This document shows positions 35,266 through 44,104 of a DNA stretch of 64,000 nucleotides, one piece after another. The position numbers and the translations under genes were made by a program. The DNA comes from DASZRZ01 sp963732925. GTDB taxonomy: Bacteria > Acidobacteriota > Terriglobia > Terriglobales > Acidobacteriaceae. The stretch spans positions 221,907 to 285,906 of the forward strand of contig CAVTBJ010000005.1 of assembly GCA_963732925.1 (NCBI GenBank), read 5' to 3'. Position 1 is the stretch's first letter, and each line of letters starts with the position of its first letter. The notes beneath the pieces were generated by a model, which worked only from the letters and a program-made list of their open reading frames with translations, searched no databases and was not told the DNA's origin.

Positions 35266-35568
35266 CTACGCTCCCCCGGCCTTGGAAGAAACCGCGCGAC
35301 CGATGGGCAGCACGTCTTCCAGGCTGCCGTGAGGCCGCGGAATCACGTGGACCGCAATCAATTCTCCCACGCGACGGGCGGCGGCGGCCCCGGCGTCGGT
35401 AGCGGCCTTGACCGCGGCGACATCGCCGCGCACCAGCGCGGTCACATAGCCGGACCCAATCTTCTCCCAGCCAACCAGGGTCACCTTGGCGGCCTTTACC
35501 ATGGCATCGGAGGCCTCGATCATGGCCACCAGGCCCCTCGTTTCAATCATTCCCAATGCTTCACCCAT
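35266..35568 (-). CDS. BMC-H hexameric shell protein
   Basis: A 100-residue single-BMC-domain protein that forms the hexagonal facets of a microcompartment. The start ALGMIETRGLVAMIEASDAM, the pore loop KIGSG (residues 36-40), and YVTALVRGDVAAVKAATDAG are diagnostic. The KIGSG loop is common in PduA/EutM/CcmK relatives and suits passage of small polar metabolites. It lies second in the operon, after the aldolase gene and before three BMC-P genes. Confidence 0.95.
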   Translation of the reverse strand: MGEALGMIETRGLVAMIEASDAMVKAAKVTLVGWEKIGSGYVTALVRGDVAAVKAATDAGAAAARRVGELIAVHVIPRPHGSLEDVLPIGRAVSSKAGGA

Positions 35569-35715
35569 CTGTTTCGCTCCAATCAGCTCTTTGGCTTTTC
35601 GTTATCAGCTTCCGCGACCCGCTTTCCGTGATTTCCATCTGAAAGCTTCCATCTGGACTTGCAAACCGCCCAAACGCCCAACAATTACGCCTGCGGGCGC
35701 AATCCACAACTCGGC

Positions 35716-36540
35716 TCACCAGCGCCGCTTGTTGTGGCGAACCGCGTCTTCCACAATCGCGGTCAACTCTTCGCGCGTCACCAGAAAACGTTCCTGCGAA
35801 CCCTCCTGCTGTCTCCCGCCCGCGGCGGTCTCCATCATCCCGGAATTGTTGCTGGAGGTGATGGGACAATCGGGAGCACTGGGCGCGCGCGACCCACTGG
35901 TCGCCTCATATTTCTCGCGCGCGGTCATCAGCTTGCCTACATCTTCCTCGGTCAGGAGCTGCTGGCGTCCTAGCTGGTGCGCGACCAGCGCAATGCGGGC
36001 GAAGTGCTCCACCGTCTCCATCTTCATGTAGGCGCGGAGCAGGTTATCGGCGTACGTCACCACGCCATGGTTCGCCATCAGGATCGCATCGTAGCTGGGA
36101 ATCAGGGGCGCCAGCGCATCCGTCAGCTCGGGAGTGCCGGGAGTGCCGTAGCGCGCCAGTGGAACGCAGCCCAGCGACAAAACAATCTCCGACACCAGCG
36201 CCTGGTTCAGCGGCAAGCCGGCAGCCGCGTATCCCGTCGCCGTCGGAGGATGCGCATGCACCACCGCGTGCGCGTCCGGCCGCAGGCGATAGATCAGCAG
36301 GTGCATGGCAATCTCGCTGGAGACGTTGCGCCGCCCCATGACCTTGCGACCCTGCATGTCCACCACCACAAGATCTTCCGGCTCCATCATCCCTTTGGAC
36401 ACCGAAGTCGGAGTGCTCAGGACCGTGTCGTGGTCCAGGCGAACGGAAAGATTTCCGTCCGTGGCCGCCACCAGAGTGTTTCCGTGCAGCAGGCGACCGA
36501 AGCGCACAATGTCTTCCCGGTGCTGGCGTTCGCTCTTCAT
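35716..36540 (-). CDS. BMC-associated class II aldolase with encapsulation-peptide-like tail
   Basis: A zinc-dependent class II aldolase (FucA/RhaD/AraD family), 274 aa. His95 and His97 (HAHPP), His158 (NHGV) and Glu76 (SSEIAMH) form the metal and catalytic site. The fold ends near residue 210. A Ser/Gly/Ala-rich linker (about 213-250) then leads to a C-terminal amphipathic helix, FLVTREELTAIVEDAVRH (252-269), the layout of BMC encapsulation peptides. It likely cleaves a phosphorylated or free sugar (fuculose-1-P, rhamnulose-1-P) to a C3 phosphate and lactaldehyde inside the compartment. First gene of the shell operon. Substrate is inferred from the family. Confidence 0.87.
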   Translation of the reverse strand: MKSERQHREDIVRFGRLLHGNTLVAATDGNLSVRLDHDTVLSTPTSVSKGMMEPEDLVVVDMQGRKVMGRRNVSSEIAMHLLIYRLRPDAHAVVHAHPPTATGYAAAGLPLNQALVSEIVLSLGCVPLARYGTPGTPELTDALAPLIPSYDAILMANHGVVTYADNLLRAYMKMETVEHFARIALVAHQLGRQQLLTEEDVGKLMTAREKYEATSGSRAPSAPDCPITSSNNSGMMETAAGGRQQEGSQERFLVTREELTAIVEDAVRHNKRRW

Positions 36541-36701
36541 TTACTACGCTTGTAGTTGGTTTCCCGGCCTGGCGGGCAAGGTATGGTACAGCAGCCCCTT
36601 CCGGGCAGGCAAACGGGCGGCAATCATTTAACCAGGGGTTCATTTGATAGCCTAAGCCCCAGGCAGGGGGCCATGAGCCACACCTTGCCCCGCGAGTTCC
36701 C

Positions 36702-37835
36702 GTGCTGGTCTCCGATTTCCATTACGACCTGCCCCAGGCGCTGATCGCGCAGGAGCCCCTCCCGGACCGGCCGGCTTCCCGCATGCTGCGCCTCGACCGC
36801 CAGAGCGACGGGCTGCAAGATCTTACGTTTTCACAGCTTCCCTCGATTCTGCGGAGCGACGACCTGCTAGTGGTCAACACGACGCGCGTTTTCCCGGCAC
36901 GGCTCTACGGACTGCGAAGCGGCCAGCGGGCACAACCGCTGAGTCCGTGCAACCCGGCCTCACGGGACTTCCTGCAGGGACGCGTGGAGGTGCTGCTGGC
37001 CCGGCAGGTCGGGGAATGGGAATGGGAGGCCCTGGTTCGTCCTGGCCGCAAGATCGGGGTTGGCGAGCGCTTGCGCTTCTACCCCAGCACGCGCAACTCC
37101 GGCGCGCACGGGGGATTCCGGTCGAAGCCGCCGCGCCCGGTGTTGGAAGCTGAGGTCACGGCGCGCGGCGAGTACGGCGAGCGCCGCCTGCGCTTCGAGC
37201 CCGTCGAAGATTTCTTTGCCGCGCTCGAGCAGATTGGCCACGTGCCGCTGCCTCCGTACATTGCCCGCTCGGACCAGACGGCGGACTGGGAACGCTACCA
37301 AACGGTCTATGCCCGCGAGCGAGGCTCGGTGGCCGCGCCCACGGCGGGGCTGCACTTCACGTCCGAGATTCTCCGCCAGATTCGCGATCGCGGCATTGCC
37401 ATCGCTGAGATCATGCTTCATGTGGGACTGGGCACCTTCCAGCCCGTCCGCGTAACGCGCGTAGAAGAACATCGCCTGCACTCCGAGCCCTACCGCATCT
37501 CGCCCAAAGCTGCCGGCCAGATCAATCGCGCATTGGCGGAGAACAGGCGCGTTGTCGCCGTCGGGACCACGACCGTGCGTACCCTGGAATACGCCGCTCT
37601 CCAGGGAAACGGCCGAGTCCAGGCCGGCAGCGGCGAGGCGGATCTATTCATCTATCCGGGCTTCTCATTCCGGGCCACGGGCGCCATGCTCACCAACTTT
37701 CACCTTCCCGAATCCACGCTCCTGATGCTGGTGTGCGCCTTTGCCGGACGCGAAGCCGTGCTGGAGGCATACCGGCACGCGGTTGCACAGAAATACCGCT
37801 TTTACTCCTATGGGGATTGCATGTTTGTGGAGTGA
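36702..37835 (+). CDS. queA: tRNA preQ1(34) S-adenosylmethionine ribosyltransferase-isomerase
   Basis: QueA transfers and isomerises the ribosyl part of SAM to 7-aminomethyl-7-deazaguanine in tRNA, giving epoxyqueuosine. The 377-residue sequence keeps LIAQEPLPDRPASRML, VVNTTRVFPARLYG, the GSVAAPTAGLHFT core, VGLGTFQPVR and FSYGDCMF-like YSYGDCMFVE end. Start is GTG 36702 (LVSDFHYDLP). It is convergent with gluQ, which acts on the same anticodon modification pathway. Confidence 0.95.
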   Translation: MLVSDFHYDLPQALIAQEPLPDRPASRMLRLDRQSDGLQDLTFSQLPSILRSDDLLVVNTTRVFPARLYGLRSGQRAQPLSPCNPASRDFLQGRVEVLLARQVGEWEWEALVRPGRKIGVGERLRFYPSTRNSGAHGGFRSKPPRPVLEAEVTARGEYGERRLRFEPVEDFFAALEQIGHVPLPPYIARSDQTADWERYQTVYARERGSVAAPTAGLHFTSEILRQIRDRGIAIAEIMLHVGLGTFQPVRVTRVEEHRLHSEPYRISPKAAGQINRALAENRRVVAVGTTTVRTLEYAALQGNGRVQAGSGEADLFIYPGFSFRATGAMLTNFHLPESTLLMLVCAFAGREAVLEAYRHAVAQKYRFYSYGDCMFVE

Positions 37836-37933
37836 GTGGGATTGGGTCATGGGATGATTGGGTCATCGGGTTATCAGGTCGACCTTCCATGAACGAATGG
37901 CCCGATGACGCAATTCCTTAACGGCTCAATGGC

Positions 37934-38764
37934 TCAACGCCACATCTCTCGCACTTGTTGCGGTGACAGGCCGGACTGGCGCAGCGCGCGCAGGCTGAGC
38001 GCATCGTGGCGCTTGGCCAGGCGCTGCCCGCTGGCGGCCCGTACCAGATCGCAATGCGCCCACGCCGGCGCCTTTAACCCGAGAGCCCGCAGCAGTAACA
38101 ACTGGCGCGCGGTGGACACCAGCAGGTCAGCGCCACGGACCACTTCGCTGATGCGCATAGCGTGATCATCGACCACGACGGCCAGCTGATAGGCGGGCAC
38201 GTCATCCCGTCTCCAGACCAGAAAATCGCCAAAATCGCTGCCTGCGGTGTATTCCTGTGGCCCCTGAAGCCGGTCGGCAAAGCGGATGCTCTCCCCGTCC
38301 GGCACGCGAAACCGCCAGTTCACTCCCGCAGGCCCCAGGGCTCTTTCTTCCACTCGAGGACGGCAGGTTCCGGGATAGATCGGCTCGCCTTCCTCATGGG
38401 GCGCCTGCGGTGCCGAGTTCAAGTCTTTCCGCGAGCACCAGCAGGGATAGATCCAGCCGCCCTCGAGCAGGGTGCGCCAGGCCGCAAGGTAGAAATCACG
38501 CCGCTGGCTCTGGACGTAGGGAGACAAGGGCCCGCCCACGTCCGGACCCTCCTGCCACTCGATGCCCAACCAGCGAAGATCTTCCATCATCGCCGAAGCG
38601 AATTCGGGCCGCGAGCGTTGCGGGTCGAGGTCTTCATTGCGGAACACCAGGATGCCATGGTGACTCACGGCGCGCTGGTAGGCGTTCCAGAAGGTGCGAG
38701 CGTGGCCCAGATGAAGATAGCCCGTCGGGGAAGGAGCAACGCGGCCGCGGTAGGTGTTTCGCAT
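37934..38764 (-). CDS. gluQ: Glutamyl-Q tRNA(Asp) synthetase
   Basis: GluQ-RS attaches glutamate to queuosine in tRNA-Asp. The 276-residue catalytic-core-only protein has HLGH (18-21) in PSPTGYLHLGHART, a zinc site with CWCSRKDL followed by YPGTC, and RLAKRHDALSLRALR as the KMSKS-like loop. It lacks the C-terminal anticodon-binding domain of GltX, as expected. Its neighbour queA makes the precursor base, so both serve tRNA queuosine. Confidence 0.93.
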   Translation of the reverse strand: MRNTYRGRVAPSPTGYLHLGHARTFWNAYQRAVSHHGILVFRNEDLDPQRSRPEFASAMMEDLRWLGIEWQEGPDVGGPLSPYVQSQRRDFYLAAWRTLLEGGWIYPCWCSRKDLNSAPQAPHEEGEPIYPGTCRPRVEERALGPAGVNWRFRVPDGESIRFADRLQGPQEYTAGSDFGDFLVWRRDDVPAYQLAVVVDDHAMRISEVVRGADLLVSTARQLLLLRALGLKAPAWAHCDLVRAASGQRLAKRHDALSLRALRQSGLSPQQVREMWR

Positions 38765-38954
38765 CGATTCGCCCTACCAGTGTGCCATGCCTGTCACCCT
38801 GCAAGCCAAGGCCAGTGGCAGAATTCCCTGGAAAACGCCAGTCGGAAGCGGTCCACAACTTTGGTAAGGTAGAAGAGCTCGAAAGCCGTTGACCCCTGCT
38901 TCCGGAAACATCCAGAATAAGAAGTTCACAATAGGCTTTTCTTCCCTGTTTCTC

Positions 38955-39644
38955 ATGGAAACTGCTGCCGTACGCGCTAAACCGAAAATTGTGGTCAAGG
39001 CCGCTCTCGTGGGGGTCCCTGTGGAGGCCACAAAGGTTCTGCGGGATTGCTTTCGCCAGTTCGGAATCGAGGTATCCAGCGTAGGAGACGGGGAACCGGA
39101 GCGGCTGAACCAGGAAAAATTTGCCGCCTGCGTAGTCTCTCTCGACGAAAATCCGGACAGCGTTCTGGAGTTGATCCGCAACTCCCCCTCCAATAACCGG
39201 GTGGTGATCTACGGCATCACCTCCAATCCGGCGGATGCGCGTCGCTGGGCCCGTTACGGCGTGAACGCCCTGTTCCCCGCGCCGGTCGACCGGCAGAGTG
39301 CGCTGCGCGTGGTGCGGTCGACTTACCTGCTGGTGCTTCACGAATTCCGGCGCTACGTTCGTCTGCCCATCGTGAGCGACATCGCCATCGAGACCCCCCA
39401 AGGCAAGCAAAAGGCTGTCAGCGTCGAGGTAAGCGCCGGCGGCATGTCGCTTCGCGCCGAGGGGCTGCGCATGAACGACACCATTACCGTTACCTTCGAT
39501 CTTCCGAACCGTCCGGCGATCACCCTGTTCGCCAAAGTATCCTGGGTGCGCACCGGGGAAGGAACAGCCGGAATTCGATTCGATTCCGCGGACGCCCGTC
39601 GCGTCCGGGTGAAGGAATGGATTGAAGAATACCTTGAGTTCTGA
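38955..39644 (+). CDS. PilZ-domain protein with an N-terminal receiver-like part
   Basis: A 229-residue protein from ATG 38955 (METAAVRAKPK; an upstream TTG extension is unlikely). Residues about 10-105 (AALVGVPVEATKVLRDCFRQ, VVIYGITSNPADARRWARYG) have receiver-like alternation without a clear phosphoacceptor Asp. Residues about 118-225 are PilZ-like (RYVRLPIVSDIAIETP, SAGGMSLRAEG). PilZ domains bind cyclic-di-GMP through an RxxxR and a D/NxSxxG motif; RRYVRLP and VSAGGMS fit partially. So it is a likely c-di-GMP effector, target unknown. Precedes an ABC exporter. Confidence 0.75.
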   Translation: METAAVRAKPKIVVKAALVGVPVEATKVLRDCFRQFGIEVSSVGDGEPERLNQEKFAACVVSLDENPDSVLELIRNSPSNNRVVIYGITSNPADARRWARYGVNALFPAPVDRQSALRVVRSTYLLVLHEFRRYVRLPIVSDIAIETPQGKQKAVSVEVSAGGMSLRAEGLRMNDTITVTFDLPNRPAITLFAKVSWVRTGEGTAGIRFDSADARRVRVKEWIEEYLEF

Positions 39645-39683
39645 GTTCCCGGAATCGCCGTATCCGCCGCCGGTTTTCGATCC

Positions 39684-40586
39684 ATGAACAGCGTTGAATT
39701 GTCCGAAGTCTCGAAGAGCTACGGTGCGTTCGTTGCCGTGAACCATCTCTCCATCGCCTGCCGTCCCGGCGAAATCTATGGACTGCTGGGCCCCAACGGC
39801 GCGGGCAAAACCAGCACCCTGCGCATGATGATCGGCATTACGGCGCCGGACTCCGGCCAGGTCCGCCTGTTTGGCGAGCCTTTCCGCCGCCAGCACCTGC
39901 AGCGTGTGGGCTACCTGCCGGAAGAGCGCGGCCTCTACCGCCGCATGAATGTTCTGGAACACCTGATCTTTCTTGCTGAACTGCGGGGCGTTTCCCGGCG
40001 AGTTGCCAGACAGCGTGCCATCGCTTGGAGCGAGCGCCTGCAACTGGCGGACTGGATTCACAGCAAGGTGGAAGCGCTCTCCAAGGGTATGCAGCAGAAA
40101 GTGCAATTTCTGGGAGCGATTCTGCACGACCCCGGCCTGCTGATTCTCGATGAACCTTTCTCCGGCCTCGATCCCTCCAATGCGCTCGTCCTGAAGGACG
40201 TTCTGCTGGAACTGAAGCAGGCGGGAAAAACCATCCTGTTCTCTACCCACCGCATGGATCAGGTGGAAAGGCTTTGCGATGGCATCTGCCTGATCGATCG
40301 CGGCCGCGCGATTCTCGAAGGACCTCTGGACGGCATCAAGAAGCGCTACGGCAAGAATCACGTCCAACTGCAATACGAGGGCGCCAGCGGTTTTCTCCAG
40401 GACCGTGAACTGGTACAGGCCTTCAATGACTACGGCAAATATGTGGAAGTGCGGTTGCAGCCGGGCGCGGATGCTCAGCAACTGCTTCTGCGGGCGGCCT
40501 CACAGGCCAGGATCACAAAGTTCGAGCTGCAGGAGCCTTCTCTGGAAGAAATCTTTCTGGATGCGGTAGGCGGGTCGCATGCATAA
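39684..40586 (+). CDS. ABC exporter ATP-binding protein
   Basis: A 300-residue ATPase. Walker A is GPNGAGKT (36-43), the signature is LSKGMQQKVQ, and Walker B is LLILDEPFSGLDPSN, with H in FSTHRMDQVE. The C-terminal 75 residues are a DUF4162-type accessory part (SLEEIFLDAVGG). The permease gene overlaps its end by 8 bp, which indicates coupling. It resembles NatA-type exporters; substrate is unknown. Confidence 0.93.
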   Translation: MNSVELSEVSKSYGAFVAVNHLSIACRPGEIYGLLGPNGAGKTSTLRMMIGITAPDSGQVRLFGEPFRRQHLQRVGYLPEERGLYRRMNVLEHLIFLAELRGVSRRVARQRAIAWSERLQLADWIHSKVEALSKGMQQKVQFLGAILHDPGLLILDEPFSGLDPSNALVLKDVLLELKQAGKTILFSTHRMDQVERLCDGICLIDRGRAILEGPLDGIKKRYGKNHVQLQYEGASGFLQDRELVQAFNDYGKYVEVRLQPGADAQQLLLRAASQARITKFELQEPSLEEIFLDAVGGSHA

Positions 40587-41886
40587 CGTCTTCCTCATTC
40601 TGCGACGGGAATACCTGGAGCGGGTCCGGACCAGGTCATTCCTGATTTCAACTCTGCTGTTTCCCATGCTGGTCGTGGCTCTCATCGTGGTGCCGAGCCG
40701 AACGGTAATGTTCAAGTCGTCCAGCGTGCGGCGCATGGTGGTGGTCGCGCCTACGCAGCAACTCGGAGATGCGGTCAAGGCGGAACTGGAAAGAACCTCG
40801 GCGCGCCCAGCGAATGGCGGCACGAGTTCTACTGCCGACGCTGCGGTCCAGGCGCCTTCCGCCCCCGCCGCAATCTACCGTGTCCAGCTTGATTTGAAAC
40901 CTACCCAGGATGAGCGGGCCCGGCTGACCGCGGAAGTCGCCGCCGGCGCCATTGACGGCTACGTCTGGCTTCCGGATGAGGTGGCCGCTTCCCGTCAGGC
41001 CCGGTATTACGCCCGCGAAACCAGTGACTATCTCGAGCAGGCCGACATCCAGCGCGCAGTTGCCCGGGCACTGCTGCGCGATCAACTATCGAATCGCGGC
41101 ATGAGCTCCGACGAGGTACGTGGACTGCTTGCGCCGGTCCGCTTAGAGGCCATCACCTTGCGCGAGGGCAAGGAGAGTCCGGCGGCGGGCCTGGAACAAT
41201 TCCTCAGCGTGTTTATCCTGATCCTCCTGCTCTACTTCACGCTGTTGATCTATGGCGTCGCGGTGATGCGTTCCGTGGTGGAGGAAAAATCCTCCCGCGT
41301 GATGGAGGTCATGCTTTCCACCGCCTCGCCGAAACAGATGATGGCCGGCAAGCTCCTGGGCGTGGGAGCCGTGGGCCTGACGCAGGTACTCATCTGGATG
41401 GCAATCGGCGCCCTGTTCGTAGCCCCGGGGCTGCTGGCGATCGCGGGCCCGGCAGCAATGAATTTGCCTCTCCTGCTCATCCCGGCGTTTGCCTTGTTTT
41501 TCGTCCTGGGATACCTGCTCTACAGCGCCCTGTTCGCGGCCCTCGGAGCCATGGTGAATTCCGAGCAGGAAGCCCATCAATACCAGCTCATCGTGACCTT
41601 GCCTCTCATCGTTCCCATGGTGCTGCTCAATTTCGTGATCCGCCAGCCGGATGCGCCGTTTTCCGTCTGGATGTCCATGGTGCCGCTGTTTTCTCCGGTG
41701 CTGATGTACGTGCGTATGGTGGTCGCGACTCCGCCGCTATGGCAGGTCGCGCTCTCGCTGGCCATCCTGCTGGCAACAATCTACGGCGTGCTGGTACTGT
41801 GTTCCCGCATCTACCGCGTGGGAATTCTCATGTACGGCAAAAAGCCCAGCCTCTCCGAGCTCATGAAGTGGATCCGCTACGCATAG
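40579..41886 (+). CDS. ABC-2 type permease (NatB-like)
   Basis: A 435-residue membrane protein. Helix 1 is near residues 22-40 (FLISTLLFPMLVVALIVVPS), then a large periplasmic part of about 170 residues, and about five helices from 215 on, with LLLYFTLLIYGVAVMRSVVEEKSSRVMEVMLS, split here as YGVAVMRSVVEEKSS and RVMEVML, the hallmark of the ABC2_membrane_3 family. It pairs with the overlapping ATPase gene. Sodium or drug export is possible, but not shown. Confidence 0.9.
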   Translation: MHNVFLILRREYLERVRTRSFLISTLLFPMLVVALIVVPSRTVMFKSSSVRRMVVVAPTQQLGDAVKAELERTSARPANGGTSSTADAAVQAPSAPAAIYRVQLDLKPTQDERARLTAEVAAGAIDGYVWLPDEVAASRQARYYARETSDYLEQADIQRAVARALLRDQLSNRGMSSDEVRGLLAPVRLEAITLREGKESPAAGLEQFLSVFILILLLYFTLLIYGVAVMRSVVEEKSSRVMEVMLSTASPKQMMAGKLLGVGAVGLTQVLIWMAIGALFVAPGLLAIAGPAAMNLPLLLIPAFALFFVLGYLLYSALFAALGAMVNSEQEAHQYQLIVTLPLIVPMVLLNFVIRQPDAPFSVWMSMVPLFSPVLMYVRMVVATPPLWQVALSLAILLATIYGVLVLCSRIYRVGILMYGKKPSLSELMKWIRYA

Positions 41887-41943
41887 AACTGCGAAGTTCG
41901 CAGCTTGGGCTTTAGCGCTGCCGGGCATTACACTCGATGCTTC

Positions 41944-42678
41944 ATGTCCGCCACCGCATCATCTGGGGCCGCGTCGCGAGCCTCCGCGCAGACCTTTTCC
42001 CTGAAAGAGCGCCTTTTGCTGCGCCTGATCACGTGGGCGGGATGGATTGCCATTCGCCTGATCTCGCCCACCCTGCGCTGGACGGTTTCCACGGAAGGAG
42101 GCGGCGAAGATTACGAGGAGATCGATCCTAAAATTTACGTTTTCTGGCACCGCTGTGTGTTTGCCGCCACCTGGTTCTGGCGCAATCGCAGTATCCAGGT
42201 CATGACCAGCAGCAGCTTTGACGGCGAATACATCGCCAGGATCATCGAGAAGTTCGGTTATGGAGCGGTACGGGGATCCAGTTCCCGCGGAGCCGTCCGC
42301 GCCCTGCTGGGCATGCACACCGAACTGGAGCAGGGCCGCAGCGTCGCGTTCACGATAGATGGACCACGCGGCCCGGTCTACATCGCCAAACCTGGCCCGG
42401 TGCTGCTGGCAAAAAATACCCAGGCTCCCCTCTTGTGCTTCCACATCGCCATGGAAAAGCCTTGGGAACTGAGCTCGTGGGACCGCTTCATGATTCCCCG
42501 CCCGTTCTCACGGGTGCATGTACGGATCGGGCGGCTCCTCCGAGTGCCCCCCGGTATGGGAAGCGATACGGAAAGCGCTGCCATCGCACAATTTCACCAG
42601 CAGATGCAGGCCACGCTGGACCGCATTCGCATCGCTGCCGAGGAGCACATCCAATCTGCGTCGGCCATCGCCCGCTGA
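41944..42678 (+). CDS. DUF374 lysophospholipid acyltransferase-like protein
   Basis: A 244-residue acyltransferase-family protein from ATG 41944 (MSATASSG). It shows FWHRCVFAATWFWRN, the acceptor-site VRGSSSRGAVRALL, and DGPRGPVYIAKPG, the pattern of DUF374 proteins, which resemble LpxL/LPLAT acyltransferases. An N-terminal hydrophobic helix (RLITWAGWIAIRLISP) suggests membrane attachment. It likely acylates a lipid or lipid A precursor. Convergent with the PQQ-type dehydrogenase, 39 bp away. Confidence 0.83.
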   Translation: MSATASSGAASRASAQTFSLKERLLLRLITWAGWIAIRLISPTLRWTVSTEGGGEDYEEIDPKIYVFWHRCVFAATWFWRNRSIQVMTSSSFDGEYIARIIEKFGYGAVRGSSSRGAVRALLGMHTELEQGRSVAFTIDGPRGPVYIAKPGPVLLAKNTQAPLLCFHIAMEKPWELSSWDRFMIPRPFSRVHVRIGRLLRVPPGMGSDTESAAIAQFHQQMQATLDRIRIAAEEHIQSASAIAR

Positions 42679-42717
42679 CCCCCCCGCACAGTCCGCTGGG
42701 CGGCGGCCCTCCTGCCG

Positions 42718-43929
42718 CTATTGGCTCTTGTAGCTGACGCGGTAAATCACCCCGTTTTCGTCATCCGAGATAAGCAGTGAGCCGTCCTTGGCGATCGCTA
42801 TACCTGCCGGGCGGCCAAACTGCTCGTCGCCATCACTGGAGAGAAATCCAGTGAGGAAATCCTCGAAGCTCACAGGATTGCCCGAGCCGTCGAAATGGAT
42901 GCGAACTACTCTGTATCCGCTGGCCGGCTTGCGGTTCCAGGAGCCGTGGAACGTGACAAACGCATCGTTGCGATATTCCTGCGGGAATTGCGACGCAGTG
43001 TAGTACACCATGAAAATGGGAGCGGCATGCGCCGTGTATCCCATCAGCATCGGCTGAGTTTTCGAGCAATATTGCTGGCGCGACCCGCTGGGAACCGGCG
43101 GCAGCCGGGAGTCGGTCTTCTGTTTGTCAAAACAATACGGCCAGCCATAATCCTTCCCCTGTTCAACGTGGTTCAGTTCTTCCGGGGGCTCGTTTCCGCC
43201 CAGCCAGTCAATTCCGTTATCCATCGCATACAGGTTCTTGCTCACCGGCTGCCAGCCGAAAGCCATGCTGTTCCTCAAACCGGTGGCAAAGATCTCCCGG
43301 CCGCTTCCGTCCAGCCGCACCCGAGTCAAGGTTGCGTGCTCTTTGTTCTCCGGCTTGCAGGCGTTGCAGGGACTGCCAATGCTGATGTAAAGCATGCCGT
43401 CGGGCCCAATGCGCAGCGTGCGGTTGGGATGGCGGCCTCCAAAGGGCAGGTTGTCGACAAAAACCGTGGCCTTGCCCTGCGCTTTTCCGTCTTTCCCAAG
43501 ATTCGCCACCAGCACCTGCGTGGGCGGGGCAACGTACAGCTTGCCCTGGTGCAGCAGAATGCCGTTCACTCCCGCAATCCCGGAGAGGATCTCCTGCGGC
43601 TTGCCGGCGTGTCCGCTTCCGTCATCCTGAAGGGCAATCACGTCTCCTTCGATGGGACGGGTCACGTATACGGTTCCATCATCCGCCACCGCCATCATGC
43701 GCGGATGTCCCAGATCGCGGGCGAATACACTGACCCGAAAACCTTGCGGCAATTTGAGTTTCTTCAGCAAAGCTTCGCTGAACTGAACTTGCTTGGGACT
43801 AAAAGCAATGCTCTGTTGCTGGCTTTCTTTGGGATAGTCCTGTTGCGCCTGCGCCATGCAGAGCGCCGGAACCGCAAGCGCGGCGAACAGAAGCGTGGTG
43901 GCGTGACAGTAAAACGATTGACGGAGCAT
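42718..43929 (-). CDS. Secreted PQQ-type sugar dehydrogenase-like beta-propeller
   Basis: A 403-residue exported protein from ATG 43929, preceded by GGGAGGAAGG. The signal peptide is MLRQSFYCHATTLLFAALAV with cleavage near CMAQA. The body is a repeating beta-propeller resembling the GSDH/L-sorbosone dehydrogenase family: FRVSVFARDLGHPRMMAV, GGRHPNRTLRIGPDGMLYIS, and GRPAGIAIAKDGSLLISDDE. The family binds PQQ and calcium and oxidises sugars or aldehydes. No PQQ biosynthesis genes are in the window. Divergent from the cobalamin-controlled receptor gene. Confidence 0.85.
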   Translation of the reverse strand: MLRQSFYCHATTLLFAALAVPALCMAQAQQDYPKESQQQSIAFSPKQVQFSEALLKKLKLPQGFRVSVFARDLGHPRMMAVADDGTVYVTRPIEGDVIALQDDGSGHAGKPQEILSGIAGVNGILLHQGKLYVAPPTQVLVANLGKDGKAQGKATVFVDNLPFGGRHPNRTLRIGPDGMLYISIGSPCNACKPENKEHATLTRVRLDGSGREIFATGLRNSMAFGWQPVSKNLYAMDNGIDWLGGNEPPEELNHVEQGKDYGWPYCFDKQKTDSRLPPVPSGSRQQYCSKTQPMLMGYTAHAAPIFMVYYTASQFPQEYRNDAFVTFHGSWNRKPASGYRVVRIHFDGSGNPVSFEDFLTGFLSSDGDEQFGRPAGIAIAKDGSLLISDDENGVIYRVSYKSQ

Positions 43930-44027
43930 ATTGCCTTCCTCCCGCGATATACCCTGTGAGATTGACCTCCTTCGAGGAGGGTCGTGCGCCAAAGCTGGCG
44001 CGCCAAACTTGACAGGATACGCCTGAA

Positions 44028-44056
44028 TTGACAGCACCGCGCTGCAGGAATAGATT
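44028..44056 (+). promoter_or_regulatory. Sigma70-type promoter for the riboswitch-controlled receptor
   Basis: TTGACA (44028-44033) and TAGATT (44051-44056) are separated by exactly 17 bp, predicting a start near 44063. A second TTGACA at about 44009-44014 is a weaker alternative. Confidence 0.55.
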
Positions 44057-44061
44057 CCTAA

Positions 44062-44083
44062 GTTCTCCCTTTTTCGGGAGAAC
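44062..44083 (+). other. 5'-end hairpin of the riboswitch transcript
   Basis: GTTCTCCC (44062-44069) pairs perfectly with GGGAGAAC (44076-44083) across a TTTTTC loop. It sits at the predicted transcription start, so it would form the very 5' end of the mRNA. It may protect the leader from degradation; no U-tract follows to make it a terminator. Confidence 0.45.
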
Positions 44084-44104
44084 ATTTGTTCTTTGCCAAA
44101 ACGA

